Part shown: positions 10,839 to 20,063 of the stretch, in pieces
How positions within the stretch are numbered: position 1 is the stretch's first letter
How the letters are laid out: every line of letters begins with the position of its first letter
DNA from: Frondihabitans sucicola
Lineage (GTDB): Bacteria > Actinomycetota > Actinomycetes > Actinomycetales > Microbacteriaceae
Assembly: GCF_030296615.1 (NCBI RefSeq)
Contig: NZ_AP027732.1
Span: 2,108,001-2,172,000 of the forward strand
Reading direction: 5' to 3'
DNA: 64,000 nt
Program-made: the position numbers and the translations under genes
Notes under the pieces: generated by a model
What the model was told of the DNA's origin: nothing
Databases searched by the model: none
The model's input: only the letters and a program-made list of their open reading frames with translations

Positions 10839-10857
10839 TCTTGTCCAGAAAGACGGG

Positions 10858-11730
10858 TCAGCTGCTGGCCTGGCTGGCGACGAACGACTGGAAAGCCGTG
10901 GCGTCGGTGGGAGCACCGGTGAACTGCTTGCCGTTGACGATCACCGTGGGCGTGCTGCTGAGTTTGCCGATCGTCGAGTTCGGCAGCTTCGAGGAGAGCG
11001 CCCTGCTCGTCTCGCTGCTCACGAACGACTCGAACTTCTTGTCGGTGATGCACGACGGGATCTTCGAGTTCGTCGCACCGGCCGCCTTGACCAGGCTGAT
11101 GAGTTTCTGGTCGGTCAGGCCGTCCGTGCCCTCCGCCGGTTGGTTCTTGTAGAACGAGGCGTTCACGGCGAGGAAGGCGGTCGGCTGGTAGTTCGCCACG
11201 CACATGGCGGCGTTGGCCGAGCGAGTCGAATACTTCTTTCCGTTCGACGACCTGTCGAGGATCGCGATCGGGTGCACCTCGAGCGTGACGGCGCCCTTTT
11301 CGAGCCATGTCTTGATCTGCGCCTCGTTCGTGGTCTCGAACTGGTTGCAGTACGGGCACTGGTAGTCGATGTAGGTGGTGATGTTGACGGTTTTCGTCAG
11401 CTTCTTCTGGTCGGTCGCCTTCGGCGTCCCGCCGGCCTTGACCGCAGCGGTCTTCACCGCGGTGATCTTGCTCGTGGTGGCGTTGCCCTGGAGCAGGATC
11501 CCGCCGCTGGCCATGTTCTTGGGGCCGGGAGCCGCCGGTGCGATCGACGAGACGATCACGAGGACGACCACGGCCGCGACGGCGAGGATGCCGACACCGA
11601 TCCCGCCCTGGATCAGGAACCTGTTGCGGCGGTGCTTGCGGGCAGCCGCCTCGCGCGCGATTCTGGCCTTCTCACGGGCTTCCTCGCGCCGGTCGCGCTT
11701 GCTCTGGCCGTTGTCTGGGGGCGGGGTCAT
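10858..11730 (-). CDS. Membrane-anchored DsbA-like thioredoxin-fold protein
   Basis: Extracytoplasmic disulfide oxidoreductase, 290 residues. It has a charged cytoplasmic tail (residues 1-36), one TM helix (about 37-62), then a DsbA-like domain with the catalytic CPYC at residues 125-128 (TTYIDYQCPYCNQF). The C-terminal TPTVIVNGKQFTG contains the cis-Pro loop of the fold. It lies downstream of, and on the same strand as, the VKOR gene. VKOR normally re-oxidises DsbA-like partners in actinobacteria, so the two probably form a disulfide-forming relay. The start is ATG 11730 with AGGACA upstream. Confidence 0.9.
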   Translation of the reverse strand: MTPPPDNGQSKRDRREEAREKARIAREAAARKHRRNRFLIQGGIGVGILAVAAVVVLVIVSSIAPAAPGPKNMASGGILLQGNATTSKITAVKTAAVKAGGTPKATDQKKLTKTVNITTYIDYQCPYCNQFETTNEAQIKTWLEKGAVTLEVHPIAILDRSSNGKKYSTRSANAAMCVANYQPTAFLAVNASFYKNQPAEGTDGLTDQKLISLVKAAGATNSKIPSCITDKKFESFVSSETSRALSSKLPNSTIGKLSSTPTVIVNGKQFTGAPTDATAFQSFVASQASS

Positions 11731-11880
11731 TTGTCCTCGGATCTGCTGGGCATCGACTGTCGTCTACGAGCGTAGCCGCGGCCCCGCTCCGGCTGGACCC
11801 TACGATGACGTGTCATGGATTTCCTGGGAAGACACCCCGGTGACCTTCAGGATCGCCGCGCCGGGCTTCGTCGGTCGGGA

Positions 11881-12488
11881 TCAGCCGAAGAGGGCCGAGA
11901 TGAGCAGGGGAAGTGCTTCAGGATGATGATCACGATGATCAGGTAGTTGATCAACACGATCACCCAGGAATAGGGAAGGAACGCGCGCATGCGCCGCTGG
12001 AGCGTCGCGTTGCGCGTGACGTGGCCGTTGGCCAGGTTCCACACGGTGAAGATCCAGAACAGCGGGATCGTGGCCGACCACACGAGCATGCACCAGGGGC
12101 AGAGCGCGCCGATGGCGAACACGGTCTGGGTGAACAGCCAGGTGACGAACACCCAGGCCAGGAACAGGCCGGCGTTGAAGGCGATCCAGTACCAGCGGGC
12201 GAAGCGCGCACCGGCCAGGATCGAGATGCCCACCGCGATCGGGGCAACGAAACCCGCGACGCCGAGGATCGGGTTCGGGAAGCCGAACAGGTGCGACTGC
12301 CAGCTGTCGATGACGGTCGAGCAGGACACGAACGGGTTGATGTCGCAGCTCAGAGCCTTCGTCGGGTGCTCGAGCAGATCGTACTTCTCGACCACGAGCT
12401 TGAACGAACCGTAGAAGCCGATCACTCCCGCCACAATCAGCAGGACCGCGGTGAGGACAGGCTTCTTACCGGTGGTTTGTAACGACAC
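11881..12488 (-). CDS. Vitamin K epoxide reductase (VKOR) family protein, frameshifted at its C-terminus
   Basis: Quinone-coupled membrane enzyme that re-oxidises periplasmic thiol oxidases. It has about 202 residues with several TM helices. The loop cysteines Cys48 and Cys56 (ALSCDINPFVSCSTVI) and the active CPWC at about residues 130-133 are intact. Near 11905 the coding strand reads TTCCCCTGCTC; one extra C restores the natural end KHFPLLISALFG and its stop at 11881. Without repair the tail is nonsense. The start is GTG 12488, only 6 bases after a CATAAT -10 element, so the transcript looks leaderless. Confidence 0.92.
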
Positions 12489-12494
12489 CCCCGG

Positions 12495-12500
12495 ATTATG
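12495..12500 (-). promoter_or_regulatory. -10 element for leaderless VKOR transcript
   Basis: On the minus strand CATAAT ends 6 bases before the GTG start of the VKOR gene, and no ribosome-binding site is visible. This is the arrangement of a leaderless actinobacterial mRNA. Confidence 0.5.
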
Positions 12501-12788
12501 ACACGCTCCGAATCAGCGTCCGGGGGCAACCCGTGCGATAATCGGAACAGTCCCAGGGTGAGAGCCGGGCAAGCTTTCCGGACGAAGCGCATACAAGGCG
12601 CTGCGGATCGGTGATCGGACAGATTTTCCACGGGGCCAGACGGCCGCACGTGGCAGCACAGATTTCGCGAGTCGGCGAGGTCGCGCAGGCAGGGCCTGCG
12701 CACCCGTGATCCGCGCACATGATTTCCCGGCGGTGGCCCGGTTTCTTAGGGGCCCAGCCGCAGGCCGGGGCGAGGAGTTGCACCAGCG
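12501..12788 (+). promoter_or_regulatory. Long upstream/leader region of rne
   Basis: About 290 bases without a convincing gene. GATAAT at 12537-12542 is a possible -10, which would give an rne 5' leader of roughly 240 nt. Long leaders on rne are known in enterobacteria for autoregulation; that role here is only an inference. No coding potential is evident on either strand. Confidence 0.4.
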
Positions 12789-15545
12789 ATGGTGGAGAAG
12801 AACGAAAACAGTCCCAAGAGAAGAAGCCGCTTGTTCGCCGGATTCCGGTCGCGTCAGCAGGCACCGCAGCCCGAGGCCGCAGCTTCTCCCATCCTTCCGC
12901 GAGCCGAAGAGGCGCCTGCCGCCCCGGCCGCCGAACCAGTCGTGCCTCAGGAGGCCCCCGCCGTGACGAACGAGAACGGCACCCCGGTGCCCGCTTCAAC
13001 CACCCCCGAAAGCTTGATCGACACGGAGGCGCTCGAGCGCGACGAGGCCGATTCGACGCCCGTCGCCCCGTCGGCTCCGACATCGCCGTTCGAGTCGCCC
13101 CTCACGACGACGAGCCTGATCTTCCACGCACCCGAGATCGCACCCCTGCCGGCCCGCTCCGAGCGCGACGACGACGACGAAGACGGCGATCACGACGGCG
13201 GCTCGCAGCGCCGTCGCTCGCGTCAGCGCTCCGGCCGCTCCGACGACTCCTCGGGCGAGGTCACCTCGTCGCGCACGCGGAGCCGAGCCGGTCGCGAGCC
13301 GCGCGAGCGCCCCGAGCCCGAACTCATCACCGAGCCGCAGAGGGTCAAGGGCTCCACGCGCCTCGAGGCGAAGAAGCAGCGCCGCCGCGACGGCCGCGAC
13401 GCGGGGCGCCGTCGTCCCGTCGTCACCGAGGCCGAGTTCCTGGCCCGCCGTGAGAGCGTCGACCGCAAGATGATCGTCCGCTCGCAGGGCGACAGCATCC
13501 AGATCGGTGTCCTCGAAGACGGAATCCTCGCAGAGCACTACGTCGCCAAGTCGCAGAACGTCTCGCTGATCGGCAACGTCTACCTCGGTCGCGTGCAGAA
13601 CGTCCTTCCCTCGATGGAGGCCGCCTTCGTCGACATCGGGCGCGGGCGAAACGCCGTCCTCTACTCCGGCGAGGTCGACTGGGACAACGTCGAGCACGGC
13701 AACCAGCCGCGCCGCATCGAGCTGGCGCTGAAGCCGGGCGACCGCGTGCTGGTCCAGGTCACCAAAGATCCGGTCGGCCACAAGGGCGCCCGCCTCACCA
13801 GCCAGATCTCGCTCCCCGGCCGCTTCCTCGTCTACGTGCCGAACGGTTCGATGAACGGCATCAGTCGCAAGCTCCCCGACACCGAGCGCGCGCGCCTGAA
13901 GAAGATCCTCAAAGAGGCTCTGCCCGAGAACACCGGCGTGATCGTCCGCACCGCGGCCGAGGGCGCCACCGAAGAGCAGCTGACCCTCGACGTCAAGCGC
14001 CTGCTCAACCAGTGGGCCGACATCTCGAAGAAGGTCGAGGCGTGCAACGCCCCGGCGCTGCTCCACTCGGAGCCCGACCTGCTCATCAAGATCGTCCGCG
14101 ACGTCTTCAACGAAGACTTCCACCAGCTGGTCATCGACGGCGACGAGGCTCGCGAGACCATCGAGCAGTACCTCACCGCCGTCGCCCCCGACCTCCTCGA
14201 CCGCGTCAGCGCGTACGAGGGCGACAAAGACTCGTTCGACGAATTCCGTCTCAACGAACAGATCGACAAAGCGCTCGACCGCAAGGTCTGGCTGCCGTCG
14301 GGCGGTTCGCTGATCATCGACCGCACCGAGGCGATGACGGTCGTCGACGTCAACACGGGCAAGTTCGTCGGCTCGGGCGGAAACCTCGAAGAGACGGTCA
14401 CCAAGAACAACCTCGAGGCGGCCGAAGAACTGGTCCGTCAGCTCCGCCTCCGCGACATCGGCGGCATCATCGTCGTCGACTTCATCGACATGGTGCTCGA
14501 GTCGAACCGCGACCTCGTGCTCCGCCGCCTCGTCGAGTGCCTGAGTCGCGACCGCACCAAGCACCAGGTCGCCGAGGTCACCTCGCTCGGCCTGATCCAG
14601 ATGACCCGCAAGAAGCTCGGCCTCGGCCTCATGGAATCCTTCCAAGAGATCGGTGTCGACCGTCAGCAGGCGCAAGAGCAGCAGCAGCAGAACCGCCAGA
14701 AGTCGCAGGAGCGCCGCCGCGCCAAGGCGTCGAACGGCAACGGGGGCGGCAACGGTCGACCTCAGTCGCCGCGCAGCAACGAGGCGCACCCCGCCACCGG
14801 CACGATCCACGCGATCACCGACGACGTCAAGAACGCCCTGGCCAAGATCGCGGCCTCGACGGTCCCGCACGCCGACGGCACCGCGCCCAACGCGTCCGAG
14901 ACCGCCGCCGCCGTCGAGGCCGCCATCGACGCGGTCGCCGCGTCCGCCGACTCCGCGCCGGCTTCCGCCGAGACCGCCTCCCCGTCCGACGACGCTCCGG
15001 CGTCCGGGCGCTCGCGTCGAGGTCGCGGTCGCCGCGCGTCGGCCTCGACGGCCTCGACGGCCGCCGAGAACGTCACGGAGGCGCCCGACACCGTCACGCT
15101 GATCGACATCCCGGTGTCGGCACCCGCGAAGGCCACGGCGAAGACTCCGGCCGAGAAGCGCGCCGCTTCGGCTGCAGAGGCTCCGGCCGCCGCAGAGTCC
15201 GCGGCCGTCGCCCCGGCGGAGGCGCCTGCCGAGGCCGCGTCGTCGAAGACCTCCCGCCGGTCGCAGGCCACCGTGACGCAGCCCGAGGCCACCGTCGCGA
15301 TCCTCGACATCCCCGTCGCCAAGGTCGAGCGCGCTCCGCGCCGGCTGAGCACCCACGACGCCGAGCAGATCCTCGACTCCGTGCTGGGGGCGCTCCCCGA
15401 ACCCAAGCAGCCCGGTCAAGGACGCAATCGGTCCCGCCGCGCCTCGTCCACCGGGACGGCCTCGGCTCCCGCCGCTGCGACCGACGGCGATGCCGAGGCG
15501 GGCCCCTTCATCCTCGGCGTGGGAGTATCGTCCGACGACCTCTAG
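12789..15545 (+). CDS. rne: Ribonuclease E/G family endoribonuclease
   Basis: Single-strand-specific endoribonuclease for mRNA decay and RNA processing, 918 residues. An N-terminal charged, low-complexity region (residues 1-230) precedes the catalytic core. The core has an S1 domain (GNVYLGRVQNVLPSMEAAFVDIG), the catalytic DVNTGKFVG motif and VVDFIDM. The C-terminal third is Ala/Pro/Arg-rich and probably disordered, like the scaffold tail of other RNase E proteins. The flanking of the core by two disordered arms is typical of actinobacterial RNase E. It lies upstream of rplU-rpmA, its usual neighbourhood. Confidence 0.95.
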   Translation: MVEKNENSPKRRSRLFAGFRSRQQAPQPEAAASPILPRAEEAPAAPAAEPVVPQEAPAVTNENGTPVPASTTPESLIDTEALERDEADSTPVAPSAPTSPFESPLTTTSLIFHAPEIAPLPARSERDDDDEDGDHDGGSQRRRSRQRSGRSDDSSGEVTSSRTRSRAGREPRERPEPELITEPQRVKGSTRLEAKKQRRRDGRDAGRRRPVVTEAEFLARRESVDRKMIVRSQGDSIQIGVLEDGILAEHYVAKSQNVSLIGNVYLGRVQNVLPSMEAAFVDIGRGRNAVLYSGEVDWDNVEHGNQPRRIELALKPGDRVLVQVTKDPVGHKGARLTSQISLPGRFLVYVPNGSMNGISRKLPDTERARLKKILKEALPENTGVIVRTAAEGATEEQLTLDVKRLLNQWADISKKVEACNAPALLHSEPDLLIKIVRDVFNEDFHQLVIDGDEARETIEQYLTAVAPDLLDRVSAYEGDKDSFDEFRLNEQIDKALDRKVWLPSGGSLIIDRTEAMTVVDVNTGKFVGSGGNLEETVTKNNLEAAEELVRQLRLRDIGGIIVVDFIDMVLESNRDLVLRRLVECLSRDRTKHQVAEVTSLGLIQMTRKKLGLGLMESFQEIGVDRQQAQEQQQQNRQKSQERRRAKASNGNGGGNGRPQSPRSNEAHPATGTIHAITDDVKNALAKIAASTVPHADGTAPNASETAAAVEAAIDAVAASADSAPASAETASPSDDAPASGRSRRGRGRRASASTASTAAENVTEAPDTVTLIDIPVSAPAKATAKTPAEKRAASAAEAPAAAESAAVAPAEAPAEAASSKTSRRSQATVTQPEATVAILDIPVAKVERAPRRLSTHDAEQILDSVLGALPEPKQPGQGRNRSRRASSTGTASAPAAATDGDAEAGPFILGVGVSSDDL

Positions 15546-15588
15546 CCACGAGGACGCCCCGCGGGGCCAGCGACAGAGAAGAGCAGCC

Positions 15589-16310
15589 GTGACGACGAAG
15601 ACGCCGCCCGCGGGGTCTTCCGTGCCGCACGCCCCGCGTGGGCCGAAGAAACCCCGAGGTTCTTCTCCGCCCGGCCGAGTCGCGACACCGTGGTCACCGC
15701 CGCGATCGCGGTCGGCGGACTCATCGTCGTGAAGTTCGCTGTCGCATTCGTCCAACTGCTCGGCAACGCGATCGACTACGACCCGGCGTTCTACTCCAAC
15801 GGATTCCTGTCGTCGCCGATCGGCCTCTTCGTCGGCTCGCTGGTGCTGTACCCGTTCCCGTTCTATCTGGCCGCGTTCGTCGCGCTGGCGCTGGTGTTCC
15901 CGATCCTGCGCCAGTCGCCGCTGTCGACGATCCTGGGGCGGGCAGCGCTCGCCGGGGCCGCCGCCACCGTCGTGCTCGCACTCGTCGGAATCGTGACGGG
16001 CACGGCGAACGCCATGTCGAGCGGCGACGGCGTCGTGATCCTGCTCTGGGTGGTCTTCATCCCGCTGGCCGCAGGAGTGCAGCTCACCGCGGTCCTCGTC
16101 GCGGGATCCGTCGTGGCGTGGCTCTGGCTCGGTCGGCAGAGCCCTTCGGGCGACCAGGATCGCGCGGTCGACGCGCCCGCGGGCGATCCGGTCGCCGAGA
16201 CTCCCGCCGAAACCACCCCGACGGTACCGGAAGACGACCCCGTCGCGCCCGTCGTGCCACCGCTGGAACCACCGATCTCGATCTACGCACCGCCTGGCGA
16301 GCGCGACTAG
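15589..16310 (+). CDS. Four-TM membrane protein after rne, frameshifted near the N-terminus
   Basis: Unknown function; a conserved neighbour of rne in related actinobacteria, to my knowledge. The GTG start at 15589 gives a basic N-terminus. At about 15655 the sequence AAACCCCGAGG needs one extra C to reach KPPRFFSARPSRDTVVTAAIAVGG. Repaired, it is 240 residues with four hydrophobic segments (for example TVVTAAIAVGGLIVVKFAVAF and STILGRAALAGAAATVVLALVG) and a cytoplasmic tail of Glu, Pro and Thr. The stop TAG at 16308 is the first base triplet of a hairpin. Confidence 0.7.
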
Positions 16311-16341
16311 GGTGTGTCTCCCGTCAGGGGGCGGTGGGAGA
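16307..16341. terminator. Stop-abutting hairpin (CTAGGGTGTGTCTCCC type, short form)
   Basis: CTAGGGTGTGTCTCCC (16307-16322) begins at the TAG stop of the upstream gene. TCTCCC (16317-16322) pairs with GGGAGA (16336-16341). The same 16-mer occurs exactly at 41104-41119. It lies between convergent genes. Confidence 0.65.
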
Positions 16342-16605
16342 GCGTTTGCGCCACTGCGGGACGCGGAGTCCGCTCGCCTCGAGGCGAACGGCCAGCTCCT
16401 TGCCGCCGACCGGCGTCGCCCCCGCGGCCACGAGCTCGTCGTAGCGGGCTGCCGGGACGTCGTAGTGGTCGTGGTCGAATGCGCGACGGGGGAGACCCTG
16501 CCGGGCTGCGAACGCATGGAGCTCGTCGTAGGACGAATCGCTGACGAGGTGCGACCACACGGTGTCGTGAGCCGGCCAGATGGGCTCGTCGATGAGGACA
16601 GTCAC
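16324..16605 (-). CDS. DUF4031 domain-containing protein
   Basis: A 93-residue soluble protein of unknown function, common in actinobacteria. Conserved features seen here are [23 protein letters not shown] at the start and [19 protein letters not shown] in the middle. It is convergent with the preceding membrane protein and divergent from the rplU promoter. Confidence 0.85.
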   Translation of the reverse strand: MTVLIDEPIWPAHDTVWSHLVSDSSYDELHAFAARQGLPRRAFDHDHYDVPAARYDELVAAGATPVGGKELAVRLEASGLRVPQWRKRSPTAP

Positions 16606-16628
16606 GGGCGAAGCCTACCCGCAGACGT

Positions 16629-16657
16629 TTGACTGGGCTCGAGCGGCCCGGTAGTCT
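16629..16657 (+). promoter_or_regulatory. rplU-rpmA promoter (vegetative sigma type)
   Basis: TTGACT (16629-16634), a 17-bp spacer and TAGTCT (16652-16657) match the housekeeping consensus well. The predicted start near 16664 leaves a leader of about 165 nt before rplU. Confidence 0.75.
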
Positions 16658-16729
16658 CGTGCTTTGGTGCGCGCACATTCGGCGCGCGATCCAGACTTCC
16701 CTCTCGGGCTGCGAACAGCGGCCGGGAGA

Positions 16730-16783
16730 GCATTCACACCAGGCAGTGCATTCACACCAGGCAGAGCATTCACACCAGTCAGG
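16730..16783 (+). repeat. Three tandem 18-bp repeats in the rplU leader
   Basis: Unit GCATTCACACCAGGCAGT occurs at 16730, 16748 and 16766, the third copy slightly diverged. The repeats lie in the transcribed leader, in frame with an open frame that runs into rplU and would encode repeated HSHQAE. Confidence 0.9.
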
Positions 16784-16829
16784 CCCTTTCCGTCGAGAAG
16801 TCGCGAGCAGGCCACCGAAGGAGTTACCC

Positions 16830-17141
16830 ATGGCATTCGCAATCGTGCGCGCCGGTGGGCGTCAAGAGCGCGTCGAGGTCGGCACTGTCCTGACCGTCGA
16901 TCGTCTCAAGGCGTCCGAGTCCGACACCGTTTCGTTCGTTCCCGTCCTGCACGTCGACGGCGACACGATCCTGTCCGGTGCCGACCTCGCCAAGGTCACC
17001 GTCGAGGGTGAGGTCCTGAACGACCTCCGCGGCCCGAAGATCGTGATCCAGAACTACAAGAACAAGACCGGGTACAAGCGTCGCATGGGGTTCCGTGCCG
17101 ACCTGACCCGCGTCAAGATCACCTCGATCACGACCAAGTAA
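16830..17141 (+). CDS. rplU: Ribosomal protein L21
   Basis: Large-subunit protein of 103 residues. It begins [18 protein letters not shown] and ends [14 protein letters not shown], with the conserved [11 protein letters not shown] segment. ATG 16830 follows GAAGGAG. The reading frame is open upstream through the tandem repeats, but the ribosome site fixes the start here. It is first in the rplU-rpmA unit. Confidence 0.98.
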   Translation: MAFAIVRAGGRQERVEVGTVLTVDRLKASESDTVSFVPVLHVDGDTILSGADLAKVTVEGEVLNDLRGPKIVIQNYKNKTGYKRRMGFRADLTRVKITSITTK

Positions 17142-17156
17142 GAGAGCTGACGACTA

Positions 17157-17414
17157 ATGGCACACAAGAAGGGCGCAAGCTCCACTCGTAACGGCCGCGA
17201 CTCGAACGCGCAGCGCCTCGGCGTGAAGCGGTTCGGCGGTCAGGTCGTTCTCGCGGGCGAGATCCTCGTCCGCCAGCGCGGCACCCACTTCCACCCCGGC
17301 GTGAACGTCGGTCGTGGTGGCGACGACACCCTGTTCGCCCTCGCCGCGGGCGCGGTCGAGTTCGGTGCGAAAGGCGGCCGCAAGGTCGTCAACATCGTCT
17401 CCGCCGACGCGTAA
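17157..17414 (+). CDS. rpmA: Ribosomal protein L27
   Basis: Large-subunit protein of 85 residues near the peptidyl-transferase centre. [28 protein letters not shown] is diagnostic. It has no N-terminal cleavage extension of the Firmicutes type. It lies 15 bases after rplU and is followed by a strong terminator. Confidence 0.98.
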   Translation: MAHKKGASSTRNGRDSNAQRLGVKRFGGQVVLAGEILVRQRGTHFHPGVNVGRGGDDTLFALAAGAVEFGAKGGRKVVNIVSADA

Positions 17415-17426
17415 CACTTTTTCGAG

Positions 17427-17457
17427 GCGGGCGGCTCTTCGGAGCCGCCCGCTTTTT
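17427..17457 (+). terminator. Intrinsic terminator after rpmA
   Basis: GCGGGCGGCTC (17427-17437), loop TTCG, GAGCCGCCCGC (17442-17452), then TTTTT. This is a canonical rho-independent terminator ending the rplU-rpmA transcript before obgE. Confidence 0.95.
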
Positions 17458-17487
17458 GATCCACCAACAGTCTGAGAAAATCTCCCC

Positions 17488-19061
17488 ATGGCCACATTCG
17501 TCGACCAAGTGTCGCTCCACCTCAAGGCGGGCAACGGCGGCAACGGCTGCGTCTCGGTCAAGCGGGAGAAGTTCAAACCCCTCGCCGGCCCCGATGGCGG
17601 CAACGGCGGTCACGGCGGCGACATCGTCCTCGTCAGCGACACCGGTGTCACGACCCTTCTCGGGTTCCATCGCAATCCGCACCGCACCAGCCCCAACGGC
17701 GGCCCCGGCATGGGCGACCACCGCTCGGGCAACAACGGCGACGAGATCGAGCTCCAGGTCCCGGTCGGCACCGTCGTCTCCGACGAAGACGGCAACGAAC
17801 TCATCGACATGAACGAGCCCGGTCTCCGCTACGTCGTCGCCGAGGGAGGCATCGGCGGCCTCGGCAATGCGGCGCTCTCCAGCACCAAGCGCAAGGCTCC
17901 CGGATTCGCCCTGCTCGGCACGCCCGGATGGCAGGGCGACGTGCAACTCGAGCTCAAAGTCGTCGCCGATGTCGCTCTGGTCGGCTACCCGTCGGCCGGA
18001 AAATCCAGCCTCGTCGCCGCGATCTCGGCCGCCAAGCCGAAGATCGCCGACTACCCCTTCACGACGCTGCACCCGAACCTCGGCGTCGTCGAGTCGGGGG
18101 CGACCCGCTTCACCGTCGCCGACGTGCCCGGCCTCATCGAGGGCGCGAGCGAGGAAAGGGTCTCGGCCTCGAGTTCCTGCGCCACGTCGAGCGCTGCACA
18201 GCGCTGCTGCACGTCCTCGACTGCGCCACGCTCGAGCCGGGCCGCGACCCCCTCACCGATCTCGAGGTCATCCAAGCCGAGCTGGCCGCCTACCCGGTCC
18301 CCGCCGGGCAGCTGCCGCTGCTCGAGCGCCCGCAGCTGATCGTGCTCAACAAGATCGACGTCCCCGAGGCGCGCGACCTGGCCGATTTCGTCCGCGCCGA
18401 TCTCGAGGGCCGCGGCTACCGCGTCTTCGAGATCTCCGCCGTCTCGCACGAGGGCCTTCGCGAACTGTCGTTCGCCCTCGCCGAGGTCGTCGAGGCCGAC
18501 CGTGCCGCCAAAGCGGCAGAAGAGCTGGTCCGCCCGCGCATCGTCATCCGCCCCCGGGCCGTCAACGAGTCGAAGTTCGAGGTGCTCGTCGAAGGCGGCA
18601 CCTACGGCAACGTCTACCGCATCCGGGGCGCCAAGCCGGAGCGCTGGGTGCTCCAGACCGACTTCAACAACGAAGAGGCCGTCGGCTACCTGGCCGACCG
18701 GCTCAACAAGCTCGGCGTCGAAGACCGTCTGTTCAAGGCGGGGGCCGTCGCCGGCTCCACGGTGGTCATCGGCGGTGCCGGCGGCATCGTCTTCGACTGG
18801 GAGCCCACGCTCACCTCGACCGCCGAGCTGATGACCTCCGCGCGCGGCACCGACCCGCGCCTGCACCAGTCGTCGCGCCAGACCCGCAACGAACGCCGCG
18901 AAGACTACTTCGCCCGCATGGACGCCAAGGCCGATGCCCGCGCCGAGCTCATGCGCGAGCGCGCAGCCGGCCTCTGGACCGACGACGACGGCTTCGAGGT
19001 CGACCCCGCTGTGCGCGAGGGCGCCGCGTCCGACGCGGGAGAGGACGACGAGAAAGAGTGA
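17488..19061 (+). CDS. obgE: Obg family GTPase, frameshifted in this sequence
   Basis: Essential ribosome-associated GTPase, about 524 residues when repaired. Glycine-rich Obg fold (residues 1-158), P-loop [10 protein letters not shown], switch [14 protein letters not shown] motif, then an Obg C-terminal (OCT) domain and an acidic tail. At about 18157 the sequence GAGCGAGGAAAGGG gives SEERVS instead of the invariant [18 protein letters not shown]; one extra G restores it. As Obg is essential, this is probably a sequence error. The stop overlaps the proB GTG start. Confidence 0.95.
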
Positions 19062-19924
19062 GCAGCGCCGACGCCGAGATCGAGACCGACACGGCACATC
19101 CTCGGACGAGGCCCGTGACCCTGGCCGGCGGGGCCGTCCAGTCGCGCGCCGACATCCCGCGGGCTCGGCGCGTGGTCGTCAAGGTGGGTTCGTCGTCGAT
19201 CTCCGGCCCCAACGCCGACCAGATCGGCCCGCTCGTCGATGCGCTGGCAGCGACCTATGCTCGCGGCGCCGAGGTGATCCTGGTCTCCTCGGGGGCGATC
19301 GCGACCGGCATGCCCTATCTCAAGCTCGACTCCCGCCCGACCGACCTCGCCACCCAGCAGGCGGCGGCCGCCGTCGGCCAGAACCTCCTCGTCTACCGCT
19401 ACCAGGAGAGCCTTCGCCGCTTCCACATCGTGGCCGGGCAGGTGCTTCTCACAGCGAGCGACATCGACAACCCGACGCATCGCTCGAACGCCCAGCGCGC
19501 GATGGAACGCCTGCTCAAGCTGCGCATCCTGCCGATCGTCAACGAGAACGACACCGTGGCGACGCACGAGATCCGGTTCGGAGACAACGACCGGCTTGCG
19601 GCCCTGGTATCGCAGCTCGTCGAGGCCGACCTCCTCGTGCTGCTGTCCGACGTCGACGCGCTCTACACGCGGCCGCCGCACGAGGCGGGCGCCATCAAGA
19701 TCTCCGAGGTGCCCTTCGGCGACGAGCTGGAGGGCGTGACGTTCGGCGAGGCCGGCGTCGCCGGCGTCGGCACAGGGGGAGCCGGCACCAAGGTCGCCGC
19801 CGCCCGGCTCGCGACGGAGGCCGGCACGCCGGTGCTCGTCACGTCGACGCCTCAGGTGGCCGCGGCGCTCTCCGGCGCCGACATCGGCACCTGGTTCGAG
19901 GCCCGGGTGGCGCTCCGCGGCTGA
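19058..19924 (+). CDS. proB: Glutamate 5-kinase, short form without PUA domain
   Basis: First step of proline synthesis: phosphorylates glutamate. It has 288 residues. Amino-acid-kinase motifs seen are [37 protein letters not shown] and [13 protein letters not shown]. The usual C-terminal PUA domain (about 90 residues in E. coli ProB) is absent; the protein ends after [13 protein letters not shown] 19058 overlaps the obgE stop (GTGA), and an N-terminal extension of about 35 residues precedes the core. proA follows. Confidence 0.95.
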   Translation: MSSADAEIETDTAHPRTRPVTLAGGAVQSRADIPRARRVVVKVGSSSISGPNADQIGPLVDALAATYARGAEVILVSSGAIATGMPYLKLDSRPTDLATQQAAAAVGQNLLVYRYQESLRRFHIVAGQVLLTASDIDNPTHRSNAQRAMERLLKLRILPIVNENDTVATHEIRFGDNDRLAALVSQLVEADLLVLLSDVDALYTRPPHEAGAIKISEVPFGDELEGVTFGEAGVAGVGTGGAGTKVAAARLATEAGTPVLVTSTPQVAAALSGADIGTWFEARVALRG

Positions 19925-19960
19925 GCTGGGCTGCCCGCGCCCTGCCCGCAGGCCCCCACC

Positions 19961-20041
19961 GGAAATCGAAGGGGATTCTCGGGAGGTGCGGCCTGCATCC
20001 GCCTCACGTGTGCAGGCACGAGAGAATCCCCTTCGATTTCG
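19961..20041. repeat. 79-nt inverted-end element, copy A (proB-proA gap)
   Basis: GAAATCGAAGGGGATTCTC (19962-19980) is perfectly complementary to 20022-20040. Inside, GCCTGCA (19991-19997) pairs with TGCAGGC (20011-20017). Related copies lie at 39661 and 47425. It sits 11 bases upstream of the proA -10 element. Confidence 0.9.
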
Positions 20042-20051
20042 GGCGCGCGAC

Positions 20052-20057
20052 TACAAT
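20052..20057 (+). promoter_or_regulatory. -10 element for leaderless proA transcript
   Basis: TACAAT at 20052-20057 ends 6 bases before the proA ATG, with no ribosome site. This suggests a leaderless proA mRNA separate from proB, with the upstream region replaced by the inverted-end element. Confidence 0.6.
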
Positions 20058-20063
20058 CGGTGC

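Noticed and set aside
12996-16517. A 1173-codon minus-strand open frame opposite rne
   Set aside because: It is the complement of the rne coding frame in high-GC DNA, rich in Arg/Asp/Gly without domains; several similar frames (for example opposite the pyruvate oxidase gene) were rejected for the same reason.
16730-16783. CRISPR-like array
   Set aside because: The repeats are 18-bp direct tandem copies without spacers, and no cas genes are nearby. The same applies to 22268 and 61099.
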